Assembly: GCA_029267795.1 (NCBI GenBank)
Contig: JAJUHR010000003.1
Span: 1 to 23,533 of the forward strand
Length of the DNA: 23,533 nt
Reading direction: 5' to 3'
Origin: Planctomycetota bacterium
GTDB taxonomy: Bacteria > Planctomycetota > Phycisphaerae > Phycisphaerales > Phycisphaeraceae
Shown: positions 15,578 to 23,533 of the stretch, in pieces
Layout of the letters: every line of letters starts with the position of its first letter
How positions within the stretch are numbered: the first letter of the stretch is position 1
Translations under genes and position numbers: made by a program
Notes under the pieces: generated by a model
Seen by the model: the letters and a program-made list of their open reading frames with translations, nothing else
Database searches by the model: none
Told to the model about the DNA's origin: nothing

Positions 15578-16765
15578 ATGGCAGCGAATTACACCAACGG
15601 CATTCACTTGTTTACGAGCGAATCGGTGTCGATGGGTCACCCGGACAAGGTGGCGGACCAGATCTCCGACGCTGTGCTCGATAGTTTGCTTAAGGCTGAC
15701 CCGATGGCTCGCTGCGCGTGCGAGACGCTGTGCACCACGGGGCTGGTCGTGGTGGCGGGCGAGGTGACGGTCCATAACGGCAAGGCGACGCGGGCGTTGA
15801 ACCACGTTGAAGAGACGGTGCGCCAGACGCTTCGCGAGATCGGGTATACCGACCCGACGATGAAGTTCGACGCCGACAGTTGTGCCGTGCTGCGGACGAT
15901 CCACGGCCAGTCGTCGGACATCGCGATGGGTGTGGACCGGGAAGGCGCCGGGGACCAGGGGTTGATGTTTGGCTTTGCGTGCCGGGAGACGCCCTCCTTG
16001 ATGCCCCTACCGATCGACCTGGCGCATCGGCTGATGGAGCGTCAGGCGTACGTGCGGCAGAAAAACATCATCAAGGGGCTTCGCCCGGACGCCAAGAGCC
16101 AGGTCACCGTGGAATACGACGGGAACAAGCCCCGGCGGATCCATACGGTCGTGCTGTCGACGCAGCACTCGCCGCAGTGGAACGGCTCGAAGCGTCAGGC
16201 GGAGCTGAAGAAAGCGGTGATCAAACACATCATCGAGCCGGTGATGCCGAAAAAACTATACGACTCGGACACAGCCGTGATCCACGTGAACCCGACGGGG
16301 CAGTTTGAGATCGGCGGGCCACACGGCGACACGGGCTTGACGGGGCGGAAGATTATCGTCGACACCTACGGTGGGCGGGGATGCCATGGCGGCGGGGCTT
16401 TCTCCGGCAAGGACCCGACCAAGGTGGACCGTTCGGCCAGCTACATGGCGCGGTACATCGCCAAGAACGTCGTCGCGGCCGGGCTCGCCGAGGTGTGCGA
16501 GGTCCAGTTGGCGTACGCCATTGGTCTGCCCGAGCCGGTGAGCGTGCTGATCGACACGCAGCAGACCAACCGGATCGATGAGGGCAAGATCGCCCGATTG
16601 GTCCGCAGGCACTTCCCGCTGACCCCCCGCGGGATTATTGAGCACTTGAAGCTACGCCGCCCGATTTACCGCGAGACCGCCCGCCACGGCCACTTCGGTC
16701 GGCCGAGTTTCGCCTGGGAACAGACCGACATGGCCAAGCGCCTAGCCGCGGAAGGCGGCTTGTAG
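15578..16765 (+). CDS. metK: S-adenosylmethionine synthetase
   Basis: This enzyme (395 aa) makes S-adenosylmethionine from methionine and ATP in the cytoplasm. It has FTSESVSMGHPDKVADQISD (12-31) with the ATP-site His and metal-binding region, GAGDQGLMFGFA (123-134), and the phosphate-binding loop with GCHGGGAFSGKDPTKVDRSA (268-287). Length is standard. The ATG at 15578 follows GGAG with 4-base spacing, and the homology starts within a few residues. ptsI follows 68 bases downstream; the gap contains a GCGCCGCC/GGCGGCGC inverted repeat (16770-16777 and 16801-16808) without a T-run. Its product could feed the FkbM-type methyltransferase encoded at 1644-2540, as it would any methyltransferase. 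Confidence 0.97.
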   Translation: MAANYTNGIHLFTSESVSMGHPDKVADQISDAVLDSLLKADPMARCACETLCTTGLVVVAGEVTVHNGKATRALNHVEETVRQTLREIGYTDPTMKFDADSCAVLRTIHGQSSDIAMGVDREGAGDQGLMFGFACRETPSLMPLPIDLAHRLMERQAYVRQKNIIKGLRPDAKSQVTVEYDGNKPRRIHTVVLSTQHSPQWNGSKRQAELKKAVIKHIIEPVMPKKLYDSDTAVIHVNPTGQFEIGGPHGDTGLTGRKIIVDTYGGRGCHGGGAFSGKDPTKVDRSASYMARYIAKNVVAAGLAEVCEVQLAYAIGLPEPVSVLIDTQQTNRIDEGKIARLVRRHFPLTPRGIIEHLKLRRPIYRETARHGHFGRPSFAWEQTDMAKRLAAEGGL

Positions 16766-16833
16766 CCCTGCGCCGCCGGCCGCCTGGAACTGGAAGCTGC
16801 GGCGGCGCGTCCCGGTCGGCACCGACAGCCACC

Positions 16834-18600
16834 ATGCTGATTAAGAAAGGCATCCCAGTCTCGCCCGGCGTGGCCATCAGCCGAGCGATCGTCCTCGACG
16901 CCGAGGACCAGCCCGTGCCCAAGCGGGCGGTCGCCGAGTCGCAGGTGCCCGAGGAATTGCAGCGGCTGGACCGGGCTCTGGCGGCCACCGCGCGCGACTT
17001 GGAGAACCTGCGCGCCAAGGCGGAGGCGGCGGTGGGGTCGGAGCTGGCGGGCATCTTCGGCTCGCACATCGGGATGCTCAAGGACAAGCATTTGACGGGG
17101 CAGTTTCGGCACCTGATCGAGGCCGAGCGCATCACCGCCGAGTACGCCGTGTACACCGTGATGCGGGGCTGGGCCGAGGCGTTCCGCCAGCAGGACAACC
17201 GCTACTTCCGTGACCGCACCGCCGATATCTGGGACCTGGAGCGGCAGGTGCTTGGCCACCTGATCGGCCGCAAACGCGCGGAGCTGTCCCACCTGCGGAG
17301 CCAGGCGGTGGTGATCGCCCACGACCTGACGCCCAGCCAGACCGCCGCGATGGACCGCAAGAAGATCCTGGGGATCGCCACCGACGCGGGGGGGCGGACG
17401 GGCCACACGGCGATCCTCGCGCACGCGCTGGGGATCCCCTCGATCGTCGGCCTGGAGGATTTGACCTCGCACGTGAGCACGGGCGACACGGTGATCGTCG
17501 ACGGCAACAACGGCGTGGTGATCGTCGACCCCGACGCCGACAAGCTCATGAGCTACCGCGAAGAGCTGCGGCGGATGACCGAGCTGCGCACGTGGTTCGA
17601 CAAGGTCGCCCACCTGCCCGCCCAGACCACCGACGGGACGCAGGTCAACATCCTGGCCAACATCGAGTTCCCCAGCGAGATCGACGCCGCCATCCAGAAG
17701 GGTGCCAGCGGGATCGGCCTGTACCGGACCGAGTTCCTGTTCCTGGCGGGCACCGAGGAGCCGACGGAGGAGCACCAGTACGCCACGTACCGCAAGGCGA
17801 TCCGGGCGTTGGGAGGCCGGCCGCTGACGATCCGTACGCTCGACCTTGGCGCGGACAAGATCGCGAGCCTGGGGGGCGACGAGCAGCAATCCGAACGCAA
17901 CCCGTTCCTGGGCTGCCGGTCGATCCGCCTGTGCCTGCAAAACCTGCCGCTGTTCAAGACGCAGCTGCACGCGATCCTGCGGGCCAGCACCGAGGGGCCG
18001 GTGCGGATCATGTTCCCGCTGATCAGCAGCATCACCGAGCTGCGCCAGGCCAAGATGATCCTCAACGACGTGCGTGAGGACCTGGACGAGGAGGGGACCC
18101 CCTACGGCTCCGACATCCCCGTGGGTGTCATGATCGAGGTGCCTTCGGCGGCCCTGCAGGCGACGACCCTGGCCCGCGAGGTGGACTTCTTCAGCATCGG
18201 GACCAACGATTTGATCCAGTACACGCTGGCGGTCGACCGCAGCAACGAGCGGATCGCCAGCCTGTACTCCGCGGCCCACCCGTCGGTGATCCAACTGATG
18301 CGGAACGTGATCCGCGCGGGCAATCGCGCCAACATCGATGTGAGCCTTTGCGGCGAGGTGGCGGGCGAACCGGAGTTCGTGATGCTGCTGATCGGGCTGG
18401 GGCTGCGGTCGTTGTCGATCACGCCGCCGGCGATCCCGGAGATTAAGAAGATCATCCGGTCGGTGAGCATCGACCAGTGCCGGCGGGTGGCGCGGCGCGT
18501 GGCCGGGTTCGACTCGGATCGGGAGATTCACAACTACCTGCGGGACGAGCTGTCGCGGGTCGTGCCCGAGGCCATGGACGGGAGGAACGTCGAGGTCTAG
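16834..18600 (+). CDS. ptsI: Phosphoenolpyruvate-protein phosphotransferase (PTS enzyme I)
   Basis: Enzyme I (588 aa) moves phosphate from phosphoenolpyruvate to HPr, the first step of the phosphotransferase system. The N-terminal domain binds HPr; the phosphorylated residue is His191 in GGRTGHTAILAHALGIPSIV. The C-terminal barrel binds PEP, with GIGLYRTEFLFL (293-304), the signature DFFSIGTNDLIQYTLAVDRS (451-470) and Cys506 in SLCGEVAGEPEF. Length is slightly above the usual ~575. All key residues are present, so it should be active. The ATG at 16834 has no clear Shine-Dalgarno. No HPr, HPr kinase or EII gene is in the window; a regulatory PTS without sugar transport is possible. Confidence 0.94.
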   Translation: MLIKKGIPVSPGVAISRAIVLDAEDQPVPKRAVAESQVPEELQRLDRALAATARDLENLRAKAEAAVGSELAGIFGSHIGMLKDKHLTGQFRHLIEAERITAEYAVYTVMRGWAEAFRQQDNRYFRDRTADIWDLERQVLGHLIGRKRAELSHLRSQAVVIAHDLTPSQTAAMDRKKILGIATDAGGRTGHTAILAHALGIPSIVGLEDLTSHVSTGDTVIVDGNNGVVIVDPDADKLMSYREELRRMTELRTWFDKVAHLPAQTTDGTQVNILANIEFPSEIDAAIQKGASGIGLYRTEFLFLAGTEEPTEEHQYATYRKAIRALGGRPLTIRTLDLGADKIASLGGDEQQSERNPFLGCRSIRLCLQNLPLFKTQLHAILRASTEGPVRIMFPLISSITELRQAKMILNDVREDLDEEGTPYGSDIPVGVMIEVPSAALQATTLAREVDFFSIGTNDLIQYTLAVDRSNERIASLYSAAHPSVIQLMRNVIRAGNRANIDVSLCGEVAGEPEFVMLLIGLGLRSLSITPPAIPEIKKIIRSVSIDQCRRVARRVAGFDSDREIHNYLRDELSRVVPEAMDGRNVEV

Positions 18601-18760
18601 GCCCATGCGACGCGGCTGCGGTCGATCGCCCCAGGGCATACGCGTGCATCGGCCACCGAGGGGCCTGGCGGGTGAAGGCTCCGAGCCGCGGGAAGCGTGG
18701 CGGGGCGACGCGCGAGGTGTCGCCTCGGCCGCCCAGTGGTAGCACCCAGTTAGGAACGTC

Positions 18761-21196
18761 ATGACCAAAAGAGAAATGCTGATCAACTACGTCCCCGGCG
18801 AGGAATGCCGAATCGCCATCGTCGAGGACGGCCGGCTTGAAGAGTTCTATCAGGAGCGTGCCAGCGCCGAGTCTCACGTCGGCAACATCTACAAGGGCCG
18901 GGTGGTGTCGGTCGAGCCGTCGATCCAGGCGGCGTTCGTCGACTTCGGCCTGGACCGCAACGGGTTCCTGCACATCTCCGACCTGCACCCGAAGTACTTC
19001 CCCGGTGAAGCGCGCGAGGAGAGCGAGCGGGTGGGGCAGAAGACGCCGCGGCGGGAGCGGCCGCCGATCCAGCGGTGCCTGCGCCGCGGGCAGGATGTCC
19101 TGGTGCAGGTGCTCAAGGAGGGGATCGGGACCAAGGGGCCGACGCTGACGAGCTACCTTTCGATCCCCGGCCGGTTCATCGTGATGCTGCCGGATATGGA
19201 GCGGCTGGGGGTGTCGCGCAAGATCGAGGACGACGAGGTCCGCCGCCAGATCCGCCAGATCCTCGACGAGCTGAACCCGCCCAAGGGCTTCGGGTTCATC
19301 GTGCGGACGGCGGGCATCGGTCGCAACAAGACCGACCTGAAGCGCGACCTGGCGTACCTGCTGCGCCTGTGGAAGGCGATCCGCCGGCGGATGGAGACCA
19401 CGCCAGGCGTCGGCGAGTTGTACACCGAGTCCGACCTGGTCATCCGCACGATCCGCGACGTGTTCTCGACGCACATCGAGCGGATCGTCATCGACGACGA
19501 GACGGCTGCCCGCCGGGCCCGCAACTTCCTGGCGATCGCCAGCCCGCGGTCCGGCACGAAGGTGTTCGTGTACCGCGACCCGGTGCCGCTGTTCCACCGC
19601 TACGGGATCGAGCAGCAGATCGAGAACATCAACCAACGGAAGGTGCCGCTGCCCTCGGGCGGGTCGCTGGTCATCGACACCACCGAGGCCCTGGTGGCGA
19701 TCGACGTGAACAGCGGCTCGACCCGCGACACGAGCGACCCCGAGGCCACGGCGTACAAGACCAACACGGAGGCGGTGGACGAGATCTGCCGGCAGCTGCG
19801 GCTGCGCGACTTGGGCGGCGTGATCGTCAACGACCTGATCGACATGCGCAAGCCCCAGCACCGCCGGGCCATCGAGCAACGCCTGCGCAACCACCTGAAG
19901 ATGGACCGCGCCCGCACGCGTGTGCTGCCGATCAGCCAGTTCGGCATCGTGGAGATGACCCGCCAGCGCATGCGGCCGTCGCTGAAGAGCTCGGTCTACA
20001 TCGATTGCCCCGGGTGCCACGGGCTGGGCCACGTCAAGAGCCCGGAATCCGTGGTGCTCGATGTGATGCGGCGGCTGGCGCTGGCGATGCACCGGCCGGA
20101 GGTCACCCGCATCGAACTGACGGTCAGCCCCGACGTGGCGTTCCACCTGCTGAACCGCCGGCGGGCCAACCTGGTCAGACTCGAGCAGCAGATGGGCCAA
20201 TCCGTGCTCGTCCGGGTGGGCGGGACGACGATCGATTTCGTGCAGCTGGACGCCTACGACGCCCGGGGCGTTGCGGTCGATTTCGAATCGCTGAGCCAAT
20301 TGAAAGAACCGGCGATGGTGGAGCTGCACCTGGCGGAGGCCGAGACGGACCTGGAAGAACTGGGTGTATCGCTGACGGAGGAAGACCTGCCCGAGGCCGA
20401 CACCACGGGAGAGCCCCCGGAGCAAGAGCCCCCGGAGCAGAAGCTCGCCGTGTCCGCGGGGGCCGCCCGGCCCGCCGAGAAGCGGCCCGGCTTCGAGCAG
20501 GTGCCGCCGGCTGCCGCGGGTCAGGAGGAGGCCAAGTCGCGTCGGCGTCGGCGTCGGCGCCGCGGAGGGCGGGGACGAGGCGACGGCGCCCCCCCCACGC
20601 AAACTGCCGAAGTCGAGGCAGCGCGGGAGCCCGCGGGCATCGGCGCTTCCGGCCAGCCGGCCGAGCGGCATACCGTTCAGGCCGGATCGGACATGGAAGC
20701 CGGGGCGGAGATCGGCCGAGCACCGAGCGTCTCAGCCGCCCAACCCGCTGGGCCGTCTCAGGTTGCCCCGGCGGGTAACGGCTCCACGGGCCGCAGGCGC
20801 CGCCGCCGTCGCCGCGGAGGTCGTGGCGGCACGCCGCACGCCGCCTCCAATGTCGCAAGCGCTACAGAGGCCGGGGCAACCCAGGGATCGTCTTCGAGCA
20901 GAGGGATTCCGGGGATTCCGGGGATTCCGGGGATTCCGGGGGTTCCGCAACGACCCGTTGCAGCGGGCTCAACGCCCCAACCGCGAACCACCCACCCCCA
21001 TGCACCGCAAGCATCGGTGTCGAGCGACGGCCAGGCGGGCAGCGCCCCGTCACGACGGCGGCGCCGAAGACCGCGCCGGCGCAGCGGGGTTCAGCCCGTT
21101 GCAGGGAGCGATGCGCCTCAAGGGCAAGAAGGGCAAGACTCGTCCCCTGGACCCGCCGCAGACAACGGCTTCGGGGAGCCTTCGACCTCGGCCTAA
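18761..21196 (+). CDS. rng: Ribonuclease E/G family protein with arginine-rich tail
   Basis: This is an 811 aa endoribonuclease of the RNase E/G family, acting in mRNA turnover and rRNA processing. An S1 RNA-binding domain starts near residue 38 (GNIYKGRVVSVEPSIQAAFV) and carries a charged insert around 85-105. The catalytic Asp pair is Asp315 (VAIDVNSG) and Asp358 (VNDLIDM). The zinc-link cysteines are Cys416 and Cys419 (CPGCHGLG). These spacings track E. coli RNase E closely. After about residue 540 the protein is low-complexity and probably disordered: arginine clusters at 594-601, 678-685 and 765-774, with GGRGRG or GGRGG motifs after the first two, and a Gly-Ile-Pro repeat at 715-729. 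Such tails usually bind RNA or degradosome partners. The ATG follows AGGAA at 18752-18756. The symbol is a family label; rne would also be defensible. Confidence 0.92.
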   Translation: MTKREMLINYVPGEECRIAIVEDGRLEEFYQERASAESHVGNIYKGRVVSVEPSIQAAFVDFGLDRNGFLHISDLHPKYFPGEAREESERVGQKTPRRERPPIQRCLRRGQDVLVQVLKEGIGTKGPTLTSYLSIPGRFIVMLPDMERLGVSRKIEDDEVRRQIRQILDELNPPKGFGFIVRTAGIGRNKTDLKRDLAYLLRLWKAIRRRMETTPGVGELYTESDLVIRTIRDVFSTHIERIVIDDETAARRARNFLAIASPRSGTKVFVYRDPVPLFHRYGIEQQIENINQRKVPLPSGGSLVIDTTEALVAIDVNSGSTRDTSDPEATAYKTNTEAVDEICRQLRLRDLGGVIVNDLIDMRKPQHRRAIEQRLRNHLKMDRARTRVLPISQFGIVEMTRQRMRPSLKSSVYIDCPGCHGLGHVKSPESVVLDVMRRLALAMHRPEVTRIELTVSPDVAFHLLNRRRANLVRLEQQMGQSVLVRVGGTTIDFVQLDAYDARGVAVDFESLSQLKEPAMVELHLAEAETDLEELGVSLTEEDLPEADTTGEPPEQEPPEQKLAVSAGAARPAEKRPGFEQVPPAAAGQEEAKSRRRRRRRRGGRGRGDGAPPTQTAEVEAAREPAGIGASGQPAERHTVQAGSDMEAGAEIGRAPSVSAAQPAGPSQVAPAGNGSTGRRRRRRRRGGRGGTPHAASNVASATEAGATQGSSSSRGIPGIPGIPGIPGVPQRPVAAGSTPQPRTTHPHAPQASVSSDGQAGSAPSRRRRRRPRRRSGVQPVAGSDAPQGQEGQDSSPGPAADNGFGEPSTSA
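20540..20563 (+). repeat. Arginine-codon tract 1 in the RNase E/G tail
   Basis: Eight consecutive arginine codons (CGT CGG alternating, then CGC CGC) encode residues 594-601, followed by GGRGRG. A second eight-arginine run lies at 20792-20815 and a third, interrupted by proline, begins at 21053. Their regular reuse suggests repeated RNA-binding elements. Confidence 0.8.
20903..20947 (+). repeat. Tandem 9-base repeat encoding Gly-Ile-Pro
   Basis: Four exact copies of GGGATTCCG and a fifth with one change (GGGGTTCCG) lie in frame, encoding GIPGIPGIPGIPGVP (residues 715-729). Because the unit is 9 bases, gain or loss of copies keeps the frame. Exact copies imply recent expansion. Confidence 0.95.
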
Positions 21197-21394
21197 TCCT
21201 CAGCCGGCCGCTGGTCCAGTCGCCCTAGCGGTTGTGCCCGTGGGCAACAGGAGCCGATGGCCCGCATGGATCCGCAGTGCAAACGGCCCGGCTGGGTGCG
21301 GCCGAGCGGATGCGGTAGAGTGTAAAAGAACCGCGTGGCGAGCGAGATCGCCCCGATTCAGGGGCAAGAGCAGAACCAGGCTGCAGGACGGAAT

Positions 21395-22687
21395 ATGCAA
21401 AGGTCCGCACGATCCAACCTGTTCCATACGCCCGCCGTTGGCGCCGTGCCGCGGCCCGCGCCCGTCGCCGCACCCTCACCCGCATCCCCCCCTCCGGGCC
21501 AGACCTCCCGGCGGTTGGTGGTGTTGGGCTCGACCGGGAGCATCGGCATCGGCACGCTGGAGGTCGTCGAGCACCTCAACGCCGTAGCTGAGCGGCAGGA
21601 CCTGCAACCGATCCAGGTTGTCGGGCTGGCGGCCGGCCGTGCGGTCGAGCCGCTGATCGAGCAAGCCCGGCGGCTGCGGGTGCCGGCGGTGGCCATCCAC
21701 GATCAGCGCCAAGCCGAAGCGTTGCGTGCGGCGTTGCCCGGCGTCACGGTTTATTCGGGCCCCCAGGCGGCGGTGCAGCTGGTGGAAGAGGCCGACGCCA
21801 CGGACGTCAGCGCCGCGATCGTCGGCGTCGCGGGGTTGGTGCCCGTGCTGGCTGCCATCCGCAAGGGCTGGACCATCGGTCTGGCGAACAAGGAGACCCT
21901 GGTCGCCGGCGGCGAGTTGGTCACCCCCCTGGTGCGCCGGCATGGGGCCCGGTTGATCCCGGTCGACAGCGAGCACTCGGCGATCTTCCAGTGCGTGCAC
22001 GGCCAAACCGGCGGCGAAGGCGCCCGCGCGATCCGCCGGATCGTCCTGACCGCCTCGGGCGGCCCGTTCCGTACAGCTACCAAGCAAGAGATGTGGAACG
22101 CCACCGTCGAGCAGGCGCTGAACCACCCGACCTGGAGCATGGGGCCCAAGATCACGATCGACTCGGCCACCATGATGAACAAAGCCCTGGAGGTTATCGA
22201 GGCCCATTGGCTCTTCGACCTGCCGCCAGAAAAGATCAACGTCATCATTCACCCGCAGTCCACGGTACACAGCTTCGTCGAGTTCGCGGACCACTCCATC
22301 CTGGCCCAGCTTGGCCCGCCGGATATGAAAACGCCGATCCAATACGCCCTGATGTACCCTCAGCGGGTCAGTGGGTGCAGCCGGGCGATGGATTGGTCGA
22401 CATTGAGTAAGCTGGAATTCGAGCAGCCCGACTTCGAGAAGTTCCGTTCGATCAAGCTGGCCTACGGGGCGATCGAGGAGGGAGGCACGGCCGGGGCGAT
22501 CCTCAATGCCGCCAACGAAGCCGCGGTGGCGGCGTTCCTCGATCGGCGGATCCGTTTCGGCCAGATCGTGGAACTGGTCGAGGCCGCCCTGGACGCCGTG
22601 CCCGCCCGCCCGGTAGGGTCTTTGGAGGACGTCCTGGACGCCGACCGCCAAGCGAGGGAGTTCGTCTCAAGGAGGCTCAGCGCCTGA
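21395..22687 (+). CDS. dxr: 1-deoxy-D-xylulose 5-phosphate reductoisomerase
   Basis: DXR (430 aa) converts deoxyxylulose phosphate to methylerythritol phosphate with NADPH, the second step of the MEP isoprenoid pathway. Motifs are the NADPH loop GSTGSIG (45-51), NKETLVAGGELV, the metal and substrate region LIPVDSEHSAIFQC, LTASGGPFR, NHPTWSMGPKITIDSATMMN and IIHPQSTVHSFVEF. The ATG at 21395 is preceded by AGGA with a 7-base spacer (21385-21388). A GTG 20 codons upstream is less well supported. The first ~38 residues are proline/alanine-rich and precede the normal enzyme start; they do not look like a clean signal peptide. rseP follows after 46 bases, a common bacterial arrangement. Confidence 0.96.
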   Translation: MQRSARSNLFHTPAVGAVPRPAPVAAPSPASPPPGQTSRRLVVLGSTGSIGIGTLEVVEHLNAVAERQDLQPIQVVGLAAGRAVEPLIEQARRLRVPAVAIHDQRQAEALRAALPGVTVYSGPQAAVQLVEEADATDVSAAIVGVAGLVPVLAAIRKGWTIGLANKETLVAGGELVTPLVRRHGARLIPVDSEHSAIFQCVHGQTGGEGARAIRRIVLTASGGPFRTATKQEMWNATVEQALNHPTWSMGPKITIDSATMMNKALEVIEAHWLFDLPPEKINVIIHPQSTVHSFVEFADHSILAQLGPPDMKTPIQYALMYPQRVSGCSRAMDWSTLSKLEFEQPDFEKFRSIKLAYGAIEEGGTAGAILNAANEAAVAAFLDRRIRFGQIVELVEAALDAVPARPVGSLEDVLDADRQAREFVSRRLSA

Positions 22688-22733
22688 CGGGGAATGCCTT
22701 TCGAACCACGGGTGACCCACACACGCACCTCCC

Positions 22734-23533
22734 ATGGAATACTTGATGCCCCACCTGCAATCGTTCGGCGCTACCGTGAGCCTGATCATCGGTTTCGGGT
22801 TCCTGATCTTCGTGCACGAGCTGGGCCACTTCCTTGCCGCCAAATGGGTCGGGATCCGGGTGACGCAGTTCGCCATCGGCTTTGGTCAGTGCATCGTGTC
22901 CTGGCGGCGCGGCCTGGGGTTCCGTCGTGGGTCCAGCGAACCCGAATACGAAGAGCGGGTCAAAGCCGGCGCCCCACCCCAAACGCTTGGGGAGACCGAA
23001 TATCGGCTCAACTGGCTTCCCCTGGGCGGCTACGTCAAGATGCTCGGCCAGGACGACCTGGACCCCTCGGCGCGCAGCGACGATGCGCGTTCCTTTAACC
23101 GCAAGCCGATCTGGGCCCGGGCCTGCGTGGTCAGCGCTGGGGTCGTGATGAACCTGATCTTCGGGGCGCTGTTTTTCATCATCGCGTTCCGGGCTGGGGT
23201 CGAGTTTCCCCCGGCGATCGTTGGCGGCGTGGTGCCAGAGAGCCCCGCCGCGACCACCGCTGCCCGCGGCCACGAAGGGGATCCGGCCTACCAGGGCCTT
23301 CGCCCCGGCGACCGGATTACCCAGATCGACGGTGATTCGGTCACCGACTTTACCGATGTGGCGGTCAAGGCCGCGCTGGCCGGGCGCGAGCAGACCCTGG
23401 AGCTCACCGTGGAGCGGGACGGCGAGCCGCAGCCGCTGATCTACCCCATCGCGCCACGCGAGGACCAGGGCACGCAGCTGCTGGCCCTGGGGATCAGCCG
23501 GCCGCTGTCGCTGACGCTCCTGGACACCTCCCA
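22734..23533 (+). CDS. rseP: RseP-type site-2 metalloprotease, partial
   Basis: The reading frame is open to the window edge, giving about 266 residues without a stop. The first membrane segment (TVSLIIGFGFLIF) runs into the zinc motif HELGH with the Asn/Asp-site region expected later. LNWLPLGGYVKMLGQDD is the usual beta-hairpin next to the active site. VVSAGVVMNLIFGALFFII is a second membrane segment carrying the N-x-x-F-type motif. A PDZ domain follows (about residues 160-240, with GLRPGDRITQIDG). The family cuts anti-sigma factors and other membrane proteins within the membrane. The start is ATG 22734 or 22746; neither has a strong ribosome-binding site, and an in-frame stop at 22713 limits the choice. 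The C-terminus, with the last membrane segments, lies outside the window. Confidence 0.93.
   Translation, partial: MEYLMPHLQSFGATVSLIIGFGFLIFVHELGHFLAAKWVGIRVTQFAIGFGQCIVSWRRGLGFRRGSSEPEYEERVKAGAPPQTLGETEYRLNWLPLGGYVKMLGQDDLDPSARSDDARSFNRKPIWARACVVSAGVVMNLIFGALFFIIAFRAGVEFPPAIVGGVVPESPAATTAARGHEGDPAYQGLRPGDRITQIDGDSVTDFTDVAVKAALAGREQTLELTVERDGEPQPLIYPIAPREDQGTQLLALGISRPLSLTLLDTS

Noticed and set aside
16766..16833. Rho-independent terminator between metK and ptsI
   Set aside because: The inverted repeat GCGCCGCC/GGCGGCGC has a 23-base loop and no following T-run.
16666..18786. A 706-codon open frame on the minus strand opposite ptsI
   Set aside because: It lies antisense to a clear enzyme I gene, shows a His/Arg/Pro/Gln-rich shadow composition and has no domain. 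Long antisense frames are expected at this GC content.
18452..20671. A 739-codon open frame on the minus strand opposite the RNase E/G gene
   Set aside because: Composition is that of an antisense shadow (Arg, Leu, His, Gln rich), with no recognisable motif, while the plus strand carries all RNase E/G catalytic residues.

Overview
The window is about 23.5 kb of GC-rich bacterial DNA. It most resembles a planctomycete, probably of the Phycisphaerae type. The reasons are a dense set of soluble multi-domain signalling proteins, a receiver fused to an excisionase-type helix-turn-helix, a small stand-alone LigD-phosphoesterase-like protein, and intergenic gaps packed with GC-rich palindromes. This placement is inference from protein style; there is no rRNA in the window to fix it.

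Layout. 1-513: intergenic, with palindromic repeats. 514-2540 (+): a family 4-type glycosyltransferase and an FkbM-type methyltransferase, overlapping by 4 bases, probably for surface glycan synthesis. 2541-2825: a repeat cluster where two transcription directions converge. 2826-10782 (all -): FHA-GAF histidine kinase, argininosuccinate lyase (argH), a degenerate receiver-GAF protein, an HDOD histidine kinase, and an HTH-receiver response regulator. 10783-11234: an AT-richer gap. 11235-11317 (+): tRNA-Tyr(GTA). 11640-11713 (-): tRNA-Arg(CCG), directly behind a LigD-PE-like gene at 11717-12178 (-). 12551-13240 (+): a TPR lipoprotein. 13241-13824: a second large repeat cluster, again at a convergent junction. 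13825-15255 (-): fumarase fumC. From 15578 to the window end, all on +: metK, ptsI, an RNase E/G gene, dxr, and rseP, which is cut by the window edge.

How the genes work together. The right half is housekeeping: S-adenosylmethionine synthesis, PTS enzyme I, RNA turnover, the isoprenoid (MEP) pathway and envelope-stress proteolysis; dxr next to rseP is a widely conserved pair. The left-centre is a signalling island. It holds two cytoplasmic histidine kinases with different sensory modules, one intact response regulator that can probably bind DNA, and one receiver whose phosphoacceptor Asp is replaced by Glu. This cluster is the best candidate for something not well described. Other points of interest are the palindrome clusters at both protein-gene convergent junctions, all with the same polarity; the tRNA gene starting 3 bases after a stop codon; and the arginine-cluster and Gly-Ile-Pro repeat tail of the RNase E/G protein.
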